Part shown: piece by piece, positions 18,080 to 27,247 of the stretch
Position numbering within the stretch: position 1 is the stretch's first letter
Layout: each line of letters begins with the position of its first letter
Assembly: GCA_023144005.1 (NCBI GenBank)
Contig: JAGLGN010000005.1
Location: forward strand, 1 to 64,000
Direction: 5' to 3'
DNA from: a bacterium
GTDB lineage: Bacteria; AUK180
Length of the DNA stretch: 64,000 bases
Position numbers and translations under genes: made by a program
The notes under the pieces: generated by a model
What the model was told of the DNA's origin: nothing
The model's database searches: none
What the model saw: the letters and a program-made list of their open reading frames with translations, nothing else

Positions 18080-19869
18080 TTAATCTCTCCTTTTGCCTTC
18101 CTGCTTATATAGATATTCGCAAGAAAAAACAGAGAACCGATCAATATAAAAATAATACCTCGACTTAAAAAAGTAAGGTCTCTATCAAAAAATCTTGTAA
18201 GTGTGATACCGGAAATCGTCAGTATTCCTACATTGGCATAATAAAAGTTCCTTCGGACTATTCCATTGATCGTGATTCCTATGCCTACGCTGAATAAATA
18301 CAGATTAACTAAGATGACCGCAAAAATCTCCAGATGAACAATGTATAGGATAGGAAGCAGCATAAGCACTATCAAAAACACGCCTATATACCAATTCTTT
18401 TTGATGAATTCCCAGAGATAGTAGATCGCGGCTGAGGCAATGGTAATGATAAGTAAGATATCTTTAAAAAAGAAATGCGCCTTATCCATAATTTCCTCAA
18501 TAACTTCGGCAAACGAGATCATATATAGAAAGAGCAGGCCGCCAAAGAGGCAAATAAATCTAAGCACACCATATGGGGCACGCTCCGGACGATCTATGAA
18601 CAACCCGCTTCTGATCACGAAGATAACAAAGAAAAATATCAAAAGGATAATTCCTAAAGATTCGGTTTTATAGGCAAACAGCTTATTCATAGAAAAAACA
18701 AAAAGAAATAATAGACCAAACCAGGAAATGTCCCGCGCTTGTTTTCTCAAGACAGGAGATATCAAAGAGAAACACAATAAGATCAGATAAACTCCGAAAA
18801 CCACATTTGCGGTTCCAGGAATAAAGTATCCAATAATCGCAAATAGCAGAAGCAAAGGGAAGAAGTCATAACTTCTTTTATACAACTGCTTCATACACTT
18901 TATAAAAAGCCACAAAGCAATAAGCACAAACGCTATGACAAGCACATAGTCAATTATTGCGGGAATTTCATGGAACCTGAGTTCGGATCGGATATTTTCC
19001 AGGCCGATCTTCCTCCACGGCCAATCTTGAGAAAGCATGAAGGCGATTACTCCAATTCCCCCTGCGGCTATCGTAGTAAAGGGCCGTCTCCAAATAATGC
19101 CTTCATCTTTTTCCAATATGAACCCGATAAAATACAGTATGACCAGAAAAGAGCTGTAAACAATGATCCAAAGGCCGGGAACAACTTTCTCCAGAACGCA
19201 TCCCAGGGAAATGCAGAATGACAGCAGGAGAAACCATTGGAGAAATTTATTTTCCGCACTATGTAGATTTTGTTTGTGTGACTTGAAATAATACGGCATC
19301 AATGCAAATATAAATAACCAGTAGAAAGATGCGTAACCGCCCTGGTTCTGTATTACTCCGGCCCATCCTGTAATAATCGCCAAATAGATGAGTACTGAAG
19401 AATTTGACCGCAGAAGATATATTATCGGGAGTGAAGATATTGCCCACAGAAACAGAAGATTTTCCACATTGCCGCCGACATGGTATATCTGCTGAATTGT
19501 TGCAATAGCAGTCCCCAGAATGAGCATCAATATTATGGATGATGATTCACGCCATATCTTACGCTCGAATCTCTTACGGATCACATATCCGGAAAATATC
19601 TGAGCACAGATAAGACACAATAATGTACCGGCTGCTTTGAGGTGAGCGCTGACATTCCAATTGTGCGCGAACAGGAGAACAATTCCGGCACCAATAAGAA
19701 TTGATCCGAGAATCCAGAACAGTATCATGACCATTTTCTTGACATTCACAGGCTTCATTTTTTGTGAATAATACTTTTTTATCGACTCCTCGGTTTCACT
19801 GTCTATAACTTGCTCTCTTTTAAGTACAAACAGCTCTTTCAGCAACCACTTGATTTTACCGACTTTCAT
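18076..19869 (-). CDS. DUF2157 (DUF4401-like) polytopic membrane protein
   Basis: The 597-residue product has a short cytoplasmic N-terminus with a DUF2157-like helix, then about sixteen hydrophobic helices. FWILGSILIGAGIVLLFAHN near 50-69 is the typical DUF2157 first-helix pattern. It overlaps the GDYXXLXY gene by 4 nt, a gene pair found in many Gram-negatives. GGGAGG precedes the ATG by 6 nt. No catalytic motif is visible. Confidence 0.82.
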   Translation of the reverse strand: MKVGKIKWLLKELFVLKREQVIDSETEESIKKYYSQKMKPVNVKKMVMILFWILGSILIGAGIVLLFAHNWNVSAHLKAAGTLLCLICAQIFSGYVIRKRFERKIWRESSSIILMLILGTAIATIQQIYHVGGNVENLLFLWAISSLPIIYLLRSNSSVLIYLAIITGWAGVIQNQGGYASFYWLFIFALMPYYFKSHKQNLHSAENKFLQWFLLLSFCISLGCVLEKVVPGLWIIVYSSFLVILYFIGFILEKDEGIIWRRPFTTIAAGGIGVIAFMLSQDWPWRKIGLENIRSELRFHEIPAIIDYVLVIAFVLIALWLFIKCMKQLYKRSYDFFPLLLLFAIIGYFIPGTANVVFGVYLILLCFSLISPVLRKQARDISWFGLLFLFVFSMNKLFAYKTESLGIILLIFFFVIFVIRSGLFIDRPERAPYGVLRFICLFGGLLFLYMISFAEVIEEIMDKAHFFFKDILLIITIASAAIYYLWEFIKKNWYIGVFLIVLMLLPILYIVHLEIFAVILVNLYLFSVGIGITINGIVRRNFYYANVGILTISGITLTRFFDRDLTFLSRGIIFILIGSLFFLANIYISRKAKGEIK

Positions 19870-19940
19870 AATTTACCTCCCACAAGGTACCGTGTCTTTA
19901 CTTATTACTTTTTACTCATTTTCAAACAGCCCTTAAACAA

Positions 19941-19968
19941 TGTGTAATATGTGACGTGTAACATATGA
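19941..19968. repeat. heptanucleotide tandem array (4 units)
   Basis: TGTGTAA, TATGTGA, CGTGTAA and CATATGA follow one another, a degenerate form of the GTGTGA heptad seen elsewhere in the window. Confidence 0.6.
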
Positions 19969-20073
19969 TACACCCTGTAGTATGATACCTCATTCTCCAT
20001 TTCTAAGCAAGCTTTCCCTACAATTACGCGTAATGTGGACATTACAATTGACAATGGATAATTACTGAGAAGT

Positions 20074-20113
20074 GTTCACAAGTTCACAGGTTCGAATGTT
20101 CAGAAGTTGAGAA
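20074..20113. repeat. octanucleotide tandem array (5 units)
   Basis: Five 8-bp units, GTTCACAA, GTTCACAG, GTTCGAAT, GTTCAGAA and GTTGAGAA, lie head to tail. Confidence 0.75.
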
Positions 20114-20212
20114 ATGCAGAAGAGAGGATACGCACTCACAAGATTTATAAAAGAAAAAGTAGTATAATTAAAAAGATGATCCAAGAGCCTTGCCTTGGAG
20201 GAGGATGAGTAA

Positions 20213-21364
20213 GTAAAAAATCAGGATGCGATACCTTTATATCAGCAAGCACTTGTCAACCGGGGTGATATATTCCGTTTCACAGGTAGATATGATGATG
20301 CCCTCTTAGATTACAAAAGGATCTATAAAGATAAGAGCATTCGAAAGTTGAAGAGGGCGGAGGCGCTGCGTAAATGCGCGGATCTATACAAACTCCAGGC
20401 TAATACAGATATGGCCTTTGAATGTATCGACAAGGCGAAAGAGATGATTCACGGGAGCTCGAAGGAAGCTAAAAACGAACTTGCAGTTTTAGGGACTATC
20501 AGGGCTTGGCTTCTTTATTCACAAGGTAAGATGGATAATGCAATCAAGGAGAATAAAAGAGTTCTGAAATTAGCTGAAGAGCTTCCTCGTGAACAGCGCG
20601 CTAATCTGCAATCCGGTATCTATAACACACTGGGAAGCATATATTTAAACCTTGGTGATTATGATAAGGCGTTAGAAGCTTACGGAAAATTCTATGCGGT
20701 AAGTAAAGAACGCAATGTGAAGAAGGATATGGCGATAGCAAGCGGTAATATCGGCGTGGTGTACAATTATCTGAAAGACTCTGCCAAATCACTCCGTTAT
20801 TACAATAGGCAATTAAAGATCTCCGAAGAAATCGGCTATTTACAAGGGATCGCTATCGCTCTTGTAAATCTCGGCATCATAAATAAAAATAAGAAAAAAT
20901 ATGATACTGCGGAACTTCTTTACAAAAGATGCCTTACACTTTTCGAGAGTATGTCTGATTTTCATGGAATGGCAATAGTAAGCGTGAACCTGGGAATAAT
21001 CTATTTTGAAAAAGGCATATATAAGAAAGCGCTTGAACTTTTTAGTAATTATCTGAAGATATCAAATCGCATCGGAGATCTCAAGGGAACCGGTATTGCA
21101 TATAAAAATATGGGACATATTTGTTCTAAGAAAAATAACCATATAGAAGCCCTGAAACACTTTAAGAAATACTTAAGAATAAGCCGGAAGGTGAAATTTA
21201 AACATGGCATTTGCAGAGCTTATTTTAGCATGGGTGAAGAGAATCTGATCCTGGGTAATAAACTCGAGGGCATTTCTCTATTGAAGAAATCTGAAAAGCT
21301 CGCATATGAATTACAAGATACTGGTCTGATCGAAAATATCCGAAAATTAATCGAAAATGCATAG
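20213..21364 (+). pseudogene. TPR-repeat protein lacking a usable start (probable 5'-truncated gene)
   Basis: The frame is open from a TAA at 20210 to 21364 and encodes at least seven tetratricopeptide repeats, for example NTLGSIYLNLGDYDKALEAY and AIALVNLGIINKNKKKYDTA. The protein resembles the C-terminal TPR half of large bacterial ATPase- or kinase-linked regulators, like the TPR protein at the right edge of this window. TPR-like sequence (GDIFRFTGRYDDALLDY) already occurs upstream of the first conventional start (TTG at 20348, no ribosome site), and no ATG, GTG or TTG lies between the TAA and that TTG. The good GGAGGAGG at 20198-20205 is in the wrong frame. A decayed, N-terminally truncated gene is most likely; a frameshift error in the sequence is the alternative. 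Confidence 0.65.
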
Positions 21365-21604
21365 AGCGAAAATTTTATAAATCAATCTGTATCTTTCATT
21401 TCTTAATTATTCATTTCCGGTTATGGATGTGAATATCTATCACATTTCACGTGACACGTCACATATACAAGTGCATAAGGTCCAAGGCTTGAGAAGAATA
21501 AGGCGGAATAATTTCGCAAATTCTTCAGTATTCTGTATAATGAATCTAAGGTGTTATGGAGTATTATATATCCATACATCGTATAAATATTTACAGGAGG
21601 CTTC
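21365..21604. repeat. spacer with composite-repeat remnant and heptad array
   Basis: Positions ~21390-21435 resemble the tail of the composite repeats (TTCCGGTTATGGATGTGAATAT versus 33275-33298). A heptad array CACATTT, CACGTGA, CACGTCA, CATATAC occupies 21441-21468. The promoter of the Tricorn operon follows. Confidence 0.55.
21513..21541 (+). promoter_or_regulatory. promoter of the Tricorn operon
   Basis: TTCGCA (21513-21518), a 17-bp spacer and TATAAT (21536-21541) precede the gene by about 64 bp. AGGAGG lies at 21595-21600, 4 nt before the ATG. Confidence 0.6.
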
Positions 21605-24600
21605 ATGAAAGGATATTATAGATTTCCTACTGTTTCCGGAAAAACCGTAGTATTTGTGTGTGAGGATGAGCTGTGGAAGCTCGATATTTCAAAAAAAGAC
21701 GCACGCCGGCTCACATCGATCAAGGGGTATATCACTAATCCGGTGATATCACCAGACGGTAAAAATATTGCATTCACAAGTTCTCAGGAAGGCGCTAATG
21801 AGATATTCCTCATGCCGATCGAGGGCGGAGTCATTAAAAGACTGACCTATTTCAGCTCGATCAGCAACCCCGTGGCATGGAAGAATTCTGAAGAATTGAT
21901 CATTTCTTCGAATTACAGGGAATCCCTTTCCAGAGTAAGATCCCTGTTTTCATTGAACATCAACAGCGGTGAAATAAACCCGCTGCGCCTTGGTCCCGCA
22001 AATCATATCTCCTACGCACAGAAGGGCAAAGGGATGGTTATCGGGCGAAATACCGGAGATCCCGCCAGATGGAAAAGATACAGAGGCGGAACAGCGGGAG
22101 AGCTTTGGATAGACCTTGACGGAAAAATGAAATTCAATAAACTGACCGCCATGAAGACCAATGTGACTTCTCCGATGTGGATAGGCGAGCGGATATATTT
22201 CATCTCCGACCATGAAGGCATTGGCAATATTTACTCTTTAAATAAGGCCGGCAAAAATATCAATAGACACTCCGATATGAACGAGTACTATGCCAGAAAC
22301 GCATCAACCGACGGCAAATCGATCGTTTTCCATGCTGGAAGCGACTTGTTTATCCTTGATATCGCAAAGAACAAAGTGAAAAAATTAGATTTTGAGCTTC
22401 ACTCCACCAAGGACGGCGTTGCACGAAAATTCGTTTCGGCAAAAAGCTATCTGGAGGATTTCTCACCGGCACCCAATGGAAAGGCGATCACCTATTCCAC
22501 CAGAGGGTCTGTTTTTTCAATGAATAACTTCGAAGGGCCGGTATTCCCCTTACAGAAACCTTCAGCGGCAAGACAGCGCTTACCCAAGTTTTTCCATGAC
22601 GGCAAAAAGATCGCAGTCATCTCGGATGAAAGCGGTGAGGATGCGGTCAAGATATTCAAGGCAGGCACCGGAGACCGGGCAGTTATCATCAAAGAAGATA
22701 TCGGAAGAGTTGTTTTCTCCGCCACATCCCCGACAAAAGACATGGTCGCTCTGACGAATCACCGAAACGAAGTGCTCCTGATCGATATCAAAACAAAAGA
22801 AAAAGTCATCGTGCACAAGAATAAGTTTTCGGGCATCCAAACCCTCAGCTGGGCCCCTGACGGCAAGTTTATTACCTATGCCGCACAGATATCCACCACG
22901 AGAACAGCGATATTCATTTATGACATCACCAAGAAGAAAGAAGCAACGGTCACAGAACCCATACTCTGGGATCACTCCCCGGCATTCTCATCCGACGGCA
23001 AGTACATCTACTTCATTTCTGTTCGCGAATTTGATCCGGTCTATGACCAGACACAATTCGAGCTCAGCTTTCCAAGGGCGGAAAAGATCTATGTGATCCC
23101 TCTTTCAAAGGATACGAAAGCTCCCTTTGAATATTCTCCTGAAGATAAGGAAAAGGACGATGAGGACGATAAGACCACGAAGGGTAAAGCTAAGAAAGCG
23201 GCAAAAAAGAAAGTACATGTAAAGATCCACTTCAGCGGCATCAAGGAAAGAATAGCTGAAATGCCGTTCCCTCTTGGAATTTACGGTCAAGTTGGAGCGA
23301 CAGATACATTGGTATTTGCATTGGATTTTCCGATCCAGGGTTCGCTTTCCGATGATATTTTCGATACCGAGGCGCCTGCCGGAAAGATCAAGATCTACGA
23401 TTATGAAAAGAAAAAAGTAAAAAGCTTCTTTTCAGGAGCCAATTATTTCTATCTGACCGAAGACCATGTCTTTATAAGAAGTCATGATGATATCCGTGTG
23501 TTTTCTAATAAATCCGCGGTATCCGGAGAAACAGCGGGTAAATCAGGGGAAGAAGGCGGTCATATTAATGTGGCACGGGCAAAGATCGCGATCGAACCCA
23601 TTGAAGAATGGCGGCAGATGTTTTCCGAGGCCTGGAGACTGCAAAGAGATAATTTCTGGAATGAGAAGATGTCCAATATTGATTGGGTGCGAATCTTCAA
23701 GAGATATTCAAAATTGATACCGCGTCTGGGATCAAGAAGTGAATTTTCCGACCTCGTGTGGGAAATGCAGGGAGAGCTGGGCACGAGCCATTGCTATGAA
23801 TTCGGCGGTGACTACTCACGCAGGACACCTCCCAGATATCCGTTGGGAAAACTCGGCGGTGAATTTGTCTGGAATCAGGAAAAGAAAGGTTATGAGATCA
23901 CCCGCATTTTAAGAGGAGATACCTGGAATAAGAAATACCGCTCACCGCTACAGACCCCCGGAACGGCAATTACGAAAGGAGATGTGATAAAGGCGATAGA
24001 CGGGATACATGTAAAGAAAGAGCTGCCATTGGAAGAAATGCTTCTGAACAAAGCGGCAACTTATATTTGTCTGAAGATCACCAATACTGCCGGAAAAACA
24101 AAAGATGAATTTATCAAGACCACCGGGTCGGAAGTAGGACTGCGTTATAGAGAGTGGGTGGAAGGCAATCGAAAGGCGGTACATGAAAAGACCTCCGGGA
24201 AGATCGGCTATGTACATATTCCTGATATGGGGGCGTTCGGATTTTCTGAATTCCACCGGTATTTTCTTGCGGAACTCGAATATGAAGGATTGATCGTAGA
24301 TGTCCGCTTCAATGGAGGCGGTCATGTATCTCAATTGCTTCTGGAAAAACTGGCGCGGAAGAGATTGGGTTATGATATTCAAAGATGGGGCGTTCCCGAA
24401 TCATATCCCGCCCATACTGTAGCCGGGCCGATCGTGATATTGACCAATGAACATGCCGGAAGCGACGGAGATATTTTCAGCCACTCCTCAAAACTCCTAA
24501 ATCTCGGGACCTTGATCGGAAAAAGGACCTGGGGCGGAGTCATCGGAATATGGCCGAGGCACTTCCTGTCGGATGGAACCATCACTACACAGCCGGAATT

Positions 24601-24820
24601 CTCTTTCTGGTTCAAAGATGTCGGATGGGGTGTTGAAAATTACGGCACCGATCCCGATATAGAAGTAGAGATCACTCCCGCGCAATACCGCAAAGGATTC
24701 GATTCACAATTAGAAAGAGGGATAAAAGAAGTCATGGCGAAGTATAAAAAAGCACCTCCTAAAATGCCGGACTTCAGCAATAAGCCCAACCTTAAATTAC
24801 CGAAGCTGCCAAAAAAATGA
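21605..24820 (+). CDS. Tricorn protease homologue (S41 family)
   Basis: Tricorn is a very large cytosolic serine protease that cuts oligopeptides produced by the proteasome or other proteases. The 1071-residue product shows the expected order: an N-terminal beta-propeller (about 1-290) and a second propeller (about 300-560) with PD40-type SPDGK and SSDGKYIYF repeats, a helical C1 region around GTSHCYEF with the catalytic His729, a PDZ-like domain (about 760-850), and the S41 domain with HAGSDGD carrying the nucleophile Ser953. ENYGTDPDIEVE near 1018-1029 fits the acidic C-terminal site. A charged insert (DDEDDKTTKGKAKKAAKKK, ~518-536) interrupts the second propeller region. No signal peptide is seen. 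The stop overlaps the next gene (ATGA). Confidence 0.93.
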   Translation: MKGYYRFPTVSGKTVVFVCEDELWKLDISKKDARRLTSIKGYITNPVISPDGKNIAFTSSQEGANEIFLMPIEGGVIKRLTYFSSISNPVAWKNSEELIISSNYRESLSRVRSLFSLNINSGEINPLRLGPANHISYAQKGKGMVIGRNTGDPARWKRYRGGTAGELWIDLDGKMKFNKLTAMKTNVTSPMWIGERIYFISDHEGIGNIYSLNKAGKNINRHSDMNEYYARNASTDGKSIVFHAGSDLFILDIAKNKVKKLDFELHSTKDGVARKFVSAKSYLEDFSPAPNGKAITYSTRGSVFSMNNFEGPVFPLQKPSAARQRLPKFFHDGKKIAVISDESGEDAVKIFKAGTGDRAVIIKEDIGRVVFSATSPTKDMVALTNHRNEVLLIDIKTKEKVIVHKNKFSGIQTLSWAPDGKFITYAAQISTTRTAIFIYDITKKKEATVTEPILWDHSPAFSSDGKYIYFISVREFDPVYDQTQFELSFPRAEKIYVIPLSKDTKAPFEYSPEDKEKDDEDDKTTKGKAKKAAKKKVHVKIHFSGIKERIAEMPFPLGIYGQVGATDTLVFALDFPIQGSLSDDIFDTEAPAGKIKIYDYEKKKVKSFFSGANYFYLTEDHVFIRSHDDIRVFSNKSAVSGETAGKSGEEGGHINVARAKIAIEPIEEWRQMFSEAWRLQRDNFWNEKMSNIDWVRIFKRYSKLIPRLGSRSEFSDLVWEMQGELGTSHCYEFGGDYSRRTPPRYPLGKLGGEFVWNQEKKGYEITRILRGDTWNKKYRSPLQTPGTAITKGDVIKAIDGIHVKKELPLEEMLLNKAATYICLKITNTAGKTKDEFIKTTGSEVGLRYREWVEGNRKAVHEKTSGKIGYVHIPDMGAFGFSEFHRYFLAELEYEGLIVDVRFNGGGHVSQLLLEKLARKRLGYDIQRWGVPESYPAHTVAGPIVILTNEHAGSDGDIFSHSSKLLNLGTLIGKRTWGGVIGIWPRHFLSDGTITTQPEFSFWFKDVGWGVENYGTDPDIEVEITPAQYRKGFDSQLERGIKEVMAKYKKAPPKMPDFSNKPNLKLPKLPKK

Positions 24821-26454
24821 AATTAGCAGCAATCACAGTGGCGGTCATGCTTATGGCCGCCGCCATATGCCCAACTATGCTGCCTGAGAAGATGAAGCAA
24901 AAGATCGAAGACGCGGAGAAATATTTCTCGGTCACCGCGCCGTTTGACTTCAATAAAGAACTGGGAGACGGCAAAGCGGCTTTTCCTATTATCAAGGATA
25001 TGCTAAATGAACCCATTGACAATTTTGACGAATTGAATTCCCTGGTGGATAAGATCCTCGAATTCAAATATAACCCCTTTCCGAAGGGAAAGCCGCTCAA
25101 AAAGGCAAAAGCGATAAAAAGGATCAAGGGAAAGCCAGGCAAAGCCCTGAAGGCCGCAGCAGCATTGGATCAATACTTTGCGTTGCATTATTCCGCTCTA
25201 TCGGATGAGGATAAAGTAGTTTTGAGCAGTAACGAAGATATTCCCACCGAAGAGATCTTCTCAATATATGAAGAAGCGGGTTTTAAAGACGCGTTCTATC
25301 GCTTCAATAAAATGATCCGGTTCTTGAATGAGGTCGATTGGGATGCGGTTGAAGAAATTGATATCCCGGGATATTTCTTTGTGGGAGTGCCGAACGGCAA
25401 TACTCTTTCTGATTATCTCATAGTAGTAGATAGAAGTGACAAGCCGGTGAAATTCGAAAAGACCGTCGGAAAGGTACGCATCTATATAAAGACAGGACAA
25501 TGCGAAAAAGTTACAGCGGAGCCCGCCTGCGCATTGATGGGCGCATCAGTATTTTTGGAACTTTCAGGATCGGATACTTTTTACAAGGGCGAAGCGCAGG
25601 GTAATGCCGTCCTGGGATTCTCGTACCTTCTTGACAGTGGAGGTGACGACATCTACCGCGGAGGAGAATTCTCCCAGGCAGCCGCGCAATTCGGAGCGGC
25701 ATATTTGATCGATCTTGAAGGCAATGATATTTATAGCGCCACTCGATATTCACAGGCCGCCGCTTTTACGGCTGGGCTTGCGGTATTGGATGACCGCAAA
25801 GGCAATGACTCATATATTATTGAAAAGCGATTCCTTCATGAACCCCTTTACAATGACAGATATCAATCACTTTCACAGGGCTTTTCCATCGGCGACCGCG
25901 GTGAAGGATTCGCCGGAGGAATAGCGCTGCTGTCCGACAGAGAAGGCAATGATCATTACTCCGCTGAGGTTTACGCTCAGGGAGCCGGATATTGGTTTTC
26001 ACTGGGCATGCTTTGGGACAGAGCAGGAAATGATAATTATACCGCACACATTTACGGGCAGGGCTCGGGCATTCATCTCGCCACCGGCATCCTTTCAGAT
26101 GGCGGCGGGGCAGATACCTATACGCTGCTGGATGGTGTGGGTATGGGCGGAGGACATGATCTCGCAGTCGGGATATTATGCGACTCAGGGGATGGCAATG
26201 ACGCCTATCAGGGTTCAGGCATAACAATGGGCGCGGGCCACGCGAACGGAGTCGGACTCTTTTTCAATGAGGCAGGAAATGATTCCTATGCGGGCGTGAA
26301 AAAATTGATACTCGGGGACGGCTCGCTCAGCAGAGATACAGCGTCATTCGGGCTTTTCATAGATGGCGGCGGTGACGACACCTACACCGATAGGCAAGCG
26401 GGCAACGAAGACATCTGGATCCGGGGATTTCTGGGAGTAGGCATCGATGAATAG
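24817..26454 (+). CDS. secreted GNDxY-repeat protein
   Basis: I recognise the repeat pattern but not a named function. The 545-residue product starts with a signal peptide (about 1-20), has a ~160-residue helical N-terminal domain, then about nine units of roughly 33-35 residues from ~185 to the end. Each unit contains a G[ND]D.Y turn followed by a .Q[AG]A.....G...L.D segment, as in LDSGGDDIYRG, LEGNDIYSATRYSQAAA and DREGNDHYSAEVYAQGAG. The acidic turns recall calcium-binding RTX-like rolls but are not canonical nonapeptides. A right-handed beta solenoid is a reasonable inference. The gene overlaps the Tricorn gene by 4 nt and the next gene by 8 nt, so the three are one operon. Confidence 0.8.
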   Translation: MKLAAITVAVMLMAAAICPTMLPEKMKQKIEDAEKYFSVTAPFDFNKELGDGKAAFPIIKDMLNEPIDNFDELNSLVDKILEFKYNPFPKGKPLKKAKAIKRIKGKPGKALKAAAALDQYFALHYSALSDEDKVVLSSNEDIPTEEIFSIYEEAGFKDAFYRFNKMIRFLNEVDWDAVEEIDIPGYFFVGVPNGNTLSDYLIVVDRSDKPVKFEKTVGKVRIYIKTGQCEKVTAEPACALMGASVFLELSGSDTFYKGEAQGNAVLGFSYLLDSGGDDIYRGGEFSQAAAQFGAAYLIDLEGNDIYSATRYSQAAAFTAGLAVLDDRKGNDSYIIEKRFLHEPLYNDRYQSLSQGFSIGDRGEGFAGGIALLSDREGNDHYSAEVYAQGAGYWFSLGMLWDRAGNDNYTAHIYGQGSGIHLATGILSDGGGADTYTLLDGVGMGGGHDLAVGILCDSGDGNDAYQGSGITMGAGHANGVGLFFNEAGNDSYAGVKKLILGDGSLSRDTASFGLFIDGGGDDTYTDRQAGNEDIWIRGFLGVGIDE

Positions 26455-27247
26455 AGTTAGTATACTCCTTTTGATATTACTTCTCTTTATCCCTGCTCTG
26501 CAGAGCGAAGGCATTGAAGACCTTTTCAAGACCGCGTCTTTGTGGCAGGTCGGAGACAACAAGACAAAGGTGGATGACGCAAGAAATACCCTCGCTGCAA
26601 TGGGCAGTGAGTCGTTGCAGTGGATATGGAATAATATCGCCTCAGGGAAGATCTCTTCACTTCAATGGAGAGCAGTTGTTTCCATCTTTCAGGGCAATGA
26701 TGACGCGGCATCATTCATCAAAGATAAATTTGCTTCGGATCGCGACAACGATGTTTATCTGAGGATCCTGATCTCACTATCCGTAAAATTGAAATTAAAT
26801 GATAATATCGACCTTATCAAGGAGCAGCTGAAAAATAAAGATCTTGCCTTTACCGCATTTTCCGCCCTTGTGGGGCTGGGATATACGCCCACGGAAAGAG
26901 AGCTCATTGAAGTTCTCGCATTGGACACGGAACACAAAAAAGGGATCTCAATGCTCAGCAGCTGCGGCAAGACACCGAAGTTGAAATTGCTGATGATCTG
27001 TATTAATGAATATAAGGTCGAAGATTATCCATTGCTCTACTGGGCGGCAGTTAATTCACTGAAGAAGTTCTCCGTGAAAATGCTGATCAATGAGAAGGTG
27101 CCGCAAAAGATGATCGTTGATACATTCTTTCTTTCCGAAGAAAGATCACCACGGCTCATCGAATTTTTTGAGGAATTGAGGAATTCGAAAAATAGTAATA
27201 TACGCATCAAGGCCAGAATTTACACTATTTCACTAGTCCTCGATTGA
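26447..27247 (+). CDS. secreted HEAT-like repeat protein
   Basis: The 266-residue product has a signal peptide ending near residue 20 (LFIPALQSEG) and a helical body with HEAT/ARM-like pairs, such as NTLAAMGSESLQWIWNNI and LAFTAFSALVGLGYTPTE. No enzymatic motif is visible. It overlaps the GNDxY-repeat gene by 8 nt and the convergent CPBP gene by 15 nt at the 3' end. A scaffold or partner role with the repeat protein is an inference. Confidence 0.7.
   Translation: MNRVSILLLILLLFIPALQSEGIEDLFKTASLWQVGDNKTKVDDARNTLAAMGSESLQWIWNNIASGKISSLQWRAVVSIFQGNDDAASFIKDKFASDRDNDVYLRILISLSVKLKLNDNIDLIKEQLKNKDLAFTAFSALVGLGYTPTERELIEVLALDTEHKKGISMLSSCGKTPKLKLLMICINEYKVEDYPLLYWAAVNSLKKFSVKMLINEKVPQKMIVDTFFLSEERSPRLIEFFEELRNSKNSNIRIKARIYTISLVLD

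Larger units (their letters stand above)
19870..20212. repeat. gene-free spacer with short tandem arrays
   Basis: No gene is supported here. A heptad array lies at 19941-19968 and an octamer array at 20074-20113. TATAAT at 20163-20168 is followed by a 10-codon open frame that ends in TGA, and then by a strong GGAGGAGG. The GGAGGAGG is followed only by ATG AGT AAG TAA. These look like the remains of a promoter and ribosome site for the TPR gene downstream. Confidence 0.6.
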
